Source: Triops longicaudatus (lineage: Eukaryota > Arthropoda > Branchiopoda > Notostraca > Triopsidae). From it: a DNA stretch of 64,000 bases. This document shows, piece after piece, positions 58,579 to 64,000 of this stretch. A program made the translations under genes and the position numbers. The first letter of the stretch is position 1, and every line of letters begins with the position of its first letter. The stretch is from NCBI GenBank assembly GCA_022885665.1, contig JAGQDJ010000031.1, positions 372,001-436,000 of the forward strand. The letters are read 5' to 3'. The notes under the pieces were generated by a model. That model saw nothing but the letters and a program-made list of their open reading frames with translations, had not been told where the DNA came from and ran no database searches.

Positions 58579-60447
58579 TAACGATGACCGATGGAAAACA
58601 ATTTTCGAGGATAAAGAATCACCACTACGATTGTATATGATCAAGTAGAGATCGGAGTATTTTTTCTTATTGTTAATTTACGATACCTATTAATAATTAT
58701 TTGTATTTATTTTCAGCGTATTTTTTTTTAATTTTAGTGATTTGTTTTGCCTGGACCATACCTTGTGATTCTGTGAAGGCGCCATATGGGGTGAAAGGGA
58801 CTATTGCAATGGAAATATTGACGCATTTTTATAGGAAGTTCTTGAGGATTTAATTTCCTAAATTTTGAAAACATAGTGATTTGACGGGATGGTTGCAACA
58901 TTTTCCTGCGAAAGGTTTCAAGCCGTAAATAGAAAGCGGTCGGAGCAAAATAAGGTTGTCCTACTAATATCTCTCGAAGGAGAATCTATTTTGGAATATA
59001 TTACATAACTTTGGGTTAGTTTGGGTATACTACACGAGATGAGAGTCGGATGACAGGGGTTGTAGGGTACGTCTAATGCGTGCAGTGAATTGCAGTTTGC
59101 GTAACGAATCAGTCGGAATTTGGGTGGTGGAAGTAGTGTTTTTCCCCATGGACGTTGGGAGAAAACGAAGCTGGCTTTGCTCTAGATTGACGGCAGTGTG
59201 TGTATGTCAAGATATGAAAATTTTACTTCTTTGCGGTCTTCCCTAATTAAGGAGAGATTGGACTTAACCTTTTCGTAAATTTTAATGACTATTGAATTTA
59301 TGTGTAACAAATTGGATATAATTAAAGGAAATTGGTGCACTACTCTGAAGACTTTTTTTAAGTAATGATTCATTGAGTGCATTCTGCATGCACTGCTCCG
59401 GTTGTGAGCCTTTTCGATTTATAGTTTACTTTACGTTATGTGGTCCTCGATGCACTAAGCTTAGCCTTTTTTTAATGGAATTTTTGTATAGACGAAGTGT
59501 TTTATTAAAGATTTATAGAAATTAAATTCGATGGACTAATTTATTGTGTTCCTTAGATCATTCATTTAATCACTTTAGTTAACTTCCCTACAAACAAATT
59601 GCCTTCTCAAAGTTTCCGTTGCAAATACGTAAACTACTGAAGTAACTTGCATTTCATAATGTGCGCGAATCTGGTAAAGTTTCAAATTTCAAGTGTAGAA
59701 GATTCAGGTCTTCAATGTCAGAATAATTTTAACCAATAAAATGAATTAAAAACGTCCACAAAGTTTTGTTCTCTGACAAACGTTAAATTTCAGCGGAATC
59801 CACTCCAGCTTAGTGTGATTACTTTACTGTTTTGTCCTTTAAAATTTGGATGTTTTTCTCTCGGTTCAGTCTTCTTTATGAGCAAACATGTTTGAGTAAG
59901 CTAATGGAAGAAAAAATCACTGCTTAAATAAGTAACCGCCTACGTTTGTCATCCCTGCCTATGTTACATTCGCGTTGGATTCATCCATAACGTACGATGT
60001 AACATGAGAGAGAAATATTAGGGTTCAATGTATCGTGTCAATTTTCTGGGCTTATGAAGACTTCTAATACAGGTTTATTCCTAATCCCAAGCAGAAGCAA
60101 TACAACCTCAATCTCTAACTGAATTTTTAGTTCTTGCAGAATGGTTAGCATGTTGCATAATGAAAAATTTACTTCTAAAGATGACAGTAGATTAAAGTGT
60201 TCTTCCAAGTAAGATAAGAAAGAGAAAAAATATATGTACCTTTACTCGATTTGGGGAAGACTTGTGGACATTGTAGCGGTATTTCTAAGTACTGTAGTTA
60301 CTTTAACTTATTTGCTATGTTGATGGAGTCGCTGTACGTTTTGCAAAACATTTTTAGTCGTGTGTTACATGAACAGTGAATGGATGAAGAGTGAAAAATC
60401 TGTTTTTTCGTGAGCTTGGTGCAGAGCTTTGGGAAACTTCTGAACGC

Positions 60448-60471
60448 CAAAAAAAAAAAAAAAAAAAAAAA
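60448..60471 (+). repeat. Homopolymer A(24) run
   Basis: An uninterrupted run of 24 A. It may be simple slippage, or the tail of an old retroposed copy, but no body or target duplication could be recognised next to it. Confidence 0.9.
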
Positions 60472-60776
60472 GACGCTAAAGGGGGTTTCCAAACATTATC
60501 AACCGAACTATTTTGGGAATAAAAGTGAATATAATTGTAAACTACGTAAGTCAAAATTTGGAAAGAAACGCACACCGAGTTGGAACGCTTTCAAAACGTT
60601 GAGAGGATAAGCATTGGTTGAGGGATTTCTTGTAGCACTGTTCTCGCTAAATTTCTTTTCCGTAACAGTGATAAGAGGAGTGAGTCTGGCGCTGCTGCCA
60701 TTTGGCGTTGGCTGGGTTTGGCGCTTCCGCAAGCGACTCTTCTGCCTGACTTGAGCAGTTCAGAGGGAGTTTCCCC

Positions 60777-60784
60777 TATAAAAG
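60777..60784 (+). promoter_or_regulatory. Possible TATA box (TATAAAAG)
   Basis: A consensus TATAAAAG sits in the most GC-rich patch of the right-hand region (about 60660-60850). An ATG about 30-35 bp downstream opens only a 35-codon frame. No gene could be traced from it, so promoter activity is a guess. Confidence 0.2.
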
Positions 60785-63700
60785 CTACGGAGCCTGGGAA
60801 TCCCGACACTGTTATGGTTCATCCACTCTGGCGGGACGGGACAGTTTGTATTTATATACATATATTCCTTCTCCTGTTTCTCTATTTGCCGCTGCGCTTT
60901 CAGTGGGGGATCATTACTTAGGAATTTTTCTTCTAAAATATTTACGATTCAAAATTCCTGCCACCAAAATCCGTTTTTGATAAAATTGGAAGCCTCAAAG
61001 GAATTTATTTAAAAGAATAAGAGATCCCGGTGTGACCAGAATGCTTTCATATGTAACATATCGTGTGTGTTAGCACAGTGATGAACAGTTTATCGGCTCA
61101 TTGCTGAAAACTTGGAGGAATTCCGCTCTTATCTTCATTCCCCATGTGAGTCTCTGCAGTAGAAGTAAGGCATTTTCATTCTTTATTATTTTCCCACCGA
61201 AATTAAAGTAAAATCAAATACCACCGCTTTTGTGAATAAATGTTTTGTTCTTGTGTTGTTTTCGGTATAACCTTCTCTAACAAACGATGTTCAATACATG
61301 TTATGAAGGAGCTTTTAGAAGGATACCCTTAAAAGTTCTTTCTTGGATGAAGGCAGTGTTTTTTAGATTTCGAGCTAGAGGGAGAAGCAGATCGAGAAAT
61401 GATAAGAGAAAAAATGAAAGAAACGAAGAAAAAGGTCACGAAACGGAGACTGTGTTTAAACGAGTGTGACGATTCTGGGAACAGGCTCACGTAGTCCATC
61501 CTGTTTTAATAATAAGCCTTGAGGTTTTGCGTGCCTTAGGATAGGAGGACTGAAGGCTTGTTCGCGTCTTTTTTATGGACTAGCTTACGCTATGTGATTG
61601 TGAATATGTTGTTTTAGATAGTAGACGAAAACAAAAGAGATAGGTTGATTTCATTTGACAATATAGGAAGCGTTGGGTGTAACGTGGAACAGAGGGAGAC
61701 ATTGTCATAAACTGACGTAAAGAAACAAAGAAAATAGTAAACTTGAAAAAAATGAAACTAGGATAGATTTACGAGTAGGAAGGTACGAGCAAAATTAGAC
61801 GAAATAGAAACGAAATTCCCTCGGGTATTCTTATCGTGTATATATGCTAATGAAAACAACCCATTATGGTACGCTTGTTTACTATATTTACCGAATATGT
61901 ATAAAAGATAGGAAAGTCGTTGGGAAATAAATCAAGAAAATTGAGGGTTGAATATAACGCATGTAAACTTGACAACAGTCGCAAATACTTTATGATGATT
62001 GTAGCTTTCTAACTTTATTAATCGTTCTCGAGTCAATTGCCTTAAGCTAGAGACCCTAAATGAGACCCTAGTTTTTATCTTGCAATAAACTTGCGCAAGG
62101 ATTCTTGTAACAACTTCCGGAACGAATTGTCGCGTTATGTAAGATTTACGTATATTTAAAAAAATAGGTAAATAAAATTAACAATATTTGTCGTGCTGTT
62201 CAAAGATATTCCCAAACGTGAAACGCATACTATACAGTTATAGCAAGGTGCATTAAATAGTGAGAATGTGGACGTGACCCATGCGTAGTCAAACTATACT
62301 ATAAAAGGTCAGAATTCCACTTATGCAAAACAGTGGCAAGGTTACATAATTGAGATCACGAGAGTGATACAAGAAAGTACTGCGTACTTGGTGATATTGT
62401 GCGCAGGGCTGTCCGAATCCCTGCTCTCGAAATATATTGGAGAAGAAGAAATGTTAGAAGAAAATTGTATTGAAAGCCAGTAGCTAAAGCACTATTTTGG
62501 AGAACACTTGATTTCCGGAAGGGTGAACTGTACAAGAAATTGGGTGTGCAGTATTATGGCCGATTATGAATTTTGAATGTTGAAGGGCGTGTCATGTAGA
62601 GCTACTCCTCTTGTTGTCAGTAGTTTGGGATCTATGAAGGGGTCCTGTTTTTGTGTTTTTATCCTAGAAGGTTACGTAAGGCTGTGAAAAAATAACGCCT
62701 CTTTTTGATGGGGAAGGCAAGTTAAGCTGCGGCATTTCCAACTAGTTATACGAGTTTCGAAGGGGAGTGGAAAATGGACTTATATCTTTAAGGCATAATT
62801 GTACCTTCTGGCTGTGCAGAAGTTCATGTTAAAATGGTAGGGGTTTTATGTATTTTTTTATTTCTTTCAAAAGTTTTGAAACGGGAAAGCCTCTTCCCTT
62901 TCAAAATACTGTAGTGTAAAATGATGCAATTCCGAGTAAGATGGTACGAAACGCTCGGGAATAGGACAAGCTGATATTGAAAGAGATCAGAGAAAGACGA
63001 TTACGAGTTGGAAACTTTTGCAGGCTCAATGTATTGCTTCACATTCAACCCAAGAGATCCTTAGGCCGTTTTCAAGTTTATGATTACCATTTATTGCCCT
63101 ACTTCTATTATAACGGTTATGCGGCGAACCCAAAAACCTCTCATTAATTTTTTTCTATTTTTCTTTTTCTGCTACTGTAGTTAACTTGTCGTCTTTTGTA
63201 TATTTTTATGAGTAGGTTCAGATCAATAAGATTGTACAGAAAAAAATGCCTTTTTTCGCCACAAAATGCTAAGAATGTCTTAAAACTGAAACGACTTTTT
63301 CCGGTCTCTGAACGGGTATCCCTTTGAATAGAGTGTCGCTGAAATGTGTTGAACAGCGAAAATTTTAAAAGTACTCTGCAACTTTATAACAATCAGTATA
63401 CATTTTGGTAATAAAGAGCTGAAGACTAGGTGCTATATATGTGATAAAAAATCAGAGGAGACCCACGGAGTTGTCAGATCGGTGCTGTCGGGAATTTGGC
63501 GGACACTGTTTTGCATTTAAGACTCCGATCGTGCCTCGTGGTTTAGCACTGACCGCAGAAACGCAACTATTGCTTCTAAACGGAGCAGACCGTAATGACT
63601 TCATGAACACATAAAGTTTGTTGGCGGAAAATCCCTTAAAAAATAGAGAAAAATTGTCTTTCTGATTGCACCTGAGGATTGTCTTTGGCTTTAAGGCAAA

Positions 63701-64000
63701 GCTTTTGAATGGGAGAGAACATGTAATGCACACTGTAACGTTCTTCCTACTAGTAGTCATGATATTTTGTGTTGCCCTAGTAGTTGCACAACCTTTTCAA
63801 CATTCCGGACAGTCCTCTTGAAAGAAAGCAATTTTCGATCAATTTGACGTGTTGTTCGTGCAAAATATGCTTCAGTGTTTTAAATTTTTTAAAAATTTGA
63901 CATTTTGCACAACGGTTTTATTTTTTTAAAAGGCATAAATTGGTGGATACATTATACGTATTTCGTGGATTTAAACGTATATCATAGACAAGTAAACTCC

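Larger units (their letters stand above)
58579..64000. other. Gene-poor AT-rich region to the right edge
   Basis: About 5.4 kb without a supportable exon. It holds a 24-base A run at 60448-60471 and a less AT-rich patch at 60.66-60.85 kb with a TATA-like box. Otherwise I see nothing that rises above background. Confidence 0.5.

Noticed and set aside
63452..63760. 102-codon minus-strand frame near the right edge
   Set aside because: No recognisable motif, no splice context, no conserved composition; likely chance.

Overview
This window comes from an animal nuclear genome. The genes are split by many introns, often only 53-70 bp long, with GT-AG ends and T-rich acceptors, and the intergenic DNA is AT-rich. 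The gene set (an intraflagellar-transport TPR protein, a BCOR-type corepressor, an RSF1 remodeller subunit, a Mig-2-like/Mtl Rac-family GTPase, a tetraspanin, Misato and a receptor guanylyl cyclase) is metazoan. The Mtl-class GTPase, the tiny introns and a cluster of TATCGATA boxes point to a protostome, plausibly an arthropod or other ecdysozoan. The species cannot be named from the sequence alone. All exon models below were built by hand from splice sites, and the phases were checked to be consistent across every junction reported.

Layout. 59-2466 (-): IFT70/TTC30, with its last exon(s) beyond the left edge. It is divergent from 2917-6310 (+), a probable SHOC1/Zip2-type meiotic crossover protein. 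A palindromic RFX X-box lies between them. 6572-6793 (-): an uncertain short ORF. 7808-12824 (+): a BCOR/BCORL1 homologue with a CtBP motif, ankyrin repeats and a PUFD domain. 13168-13542 (-): an unrecognised gene fragment. 13788-14068 (+): an uncertain small gene. 14381-15529 (+): a TSPAN6/7-type tetraspanin. 16115-16370: a hAT-type MITE with a perfect 8-bp target duplication. 16508-27596 (+): RSF1 in 28 coding exons, including a run of 13 consecutive phase-1/1 exons. 28524-29387 (+): Mtl/Mig-2-like GTPase. 29388-33517: intergenic, with a diverged tandem duplication of about 0.8 kb. 33518-36416 (+): Misato (MSTO1/DML1). 36940-47634 (-): a complete receptor guanylyl cyclase in 18 coding exons. 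47635-64000: a gene-poor stretch of about 16 kb in which no convincing exon was found.

Functional themes. BCOR (a subunit of PRC1.1, which writes H2AK119ub) and RSF1 (described in vertebrates as a reader of ubiquitinated H2A) lie within 4 kb of each other, separated only by short genes. IFT70 carries the expected ciliary-gene RFX site. At least three pogo/Tigger-like non-autonomous elements (one in an RSF1 intron, one in a guanylyl-cyclase intron, one intergenic) plus the hAT MITE show that small DNA transposons have shaped the introns and promoters here. No bacterial, viral, CRISPR or tRNA features were found.
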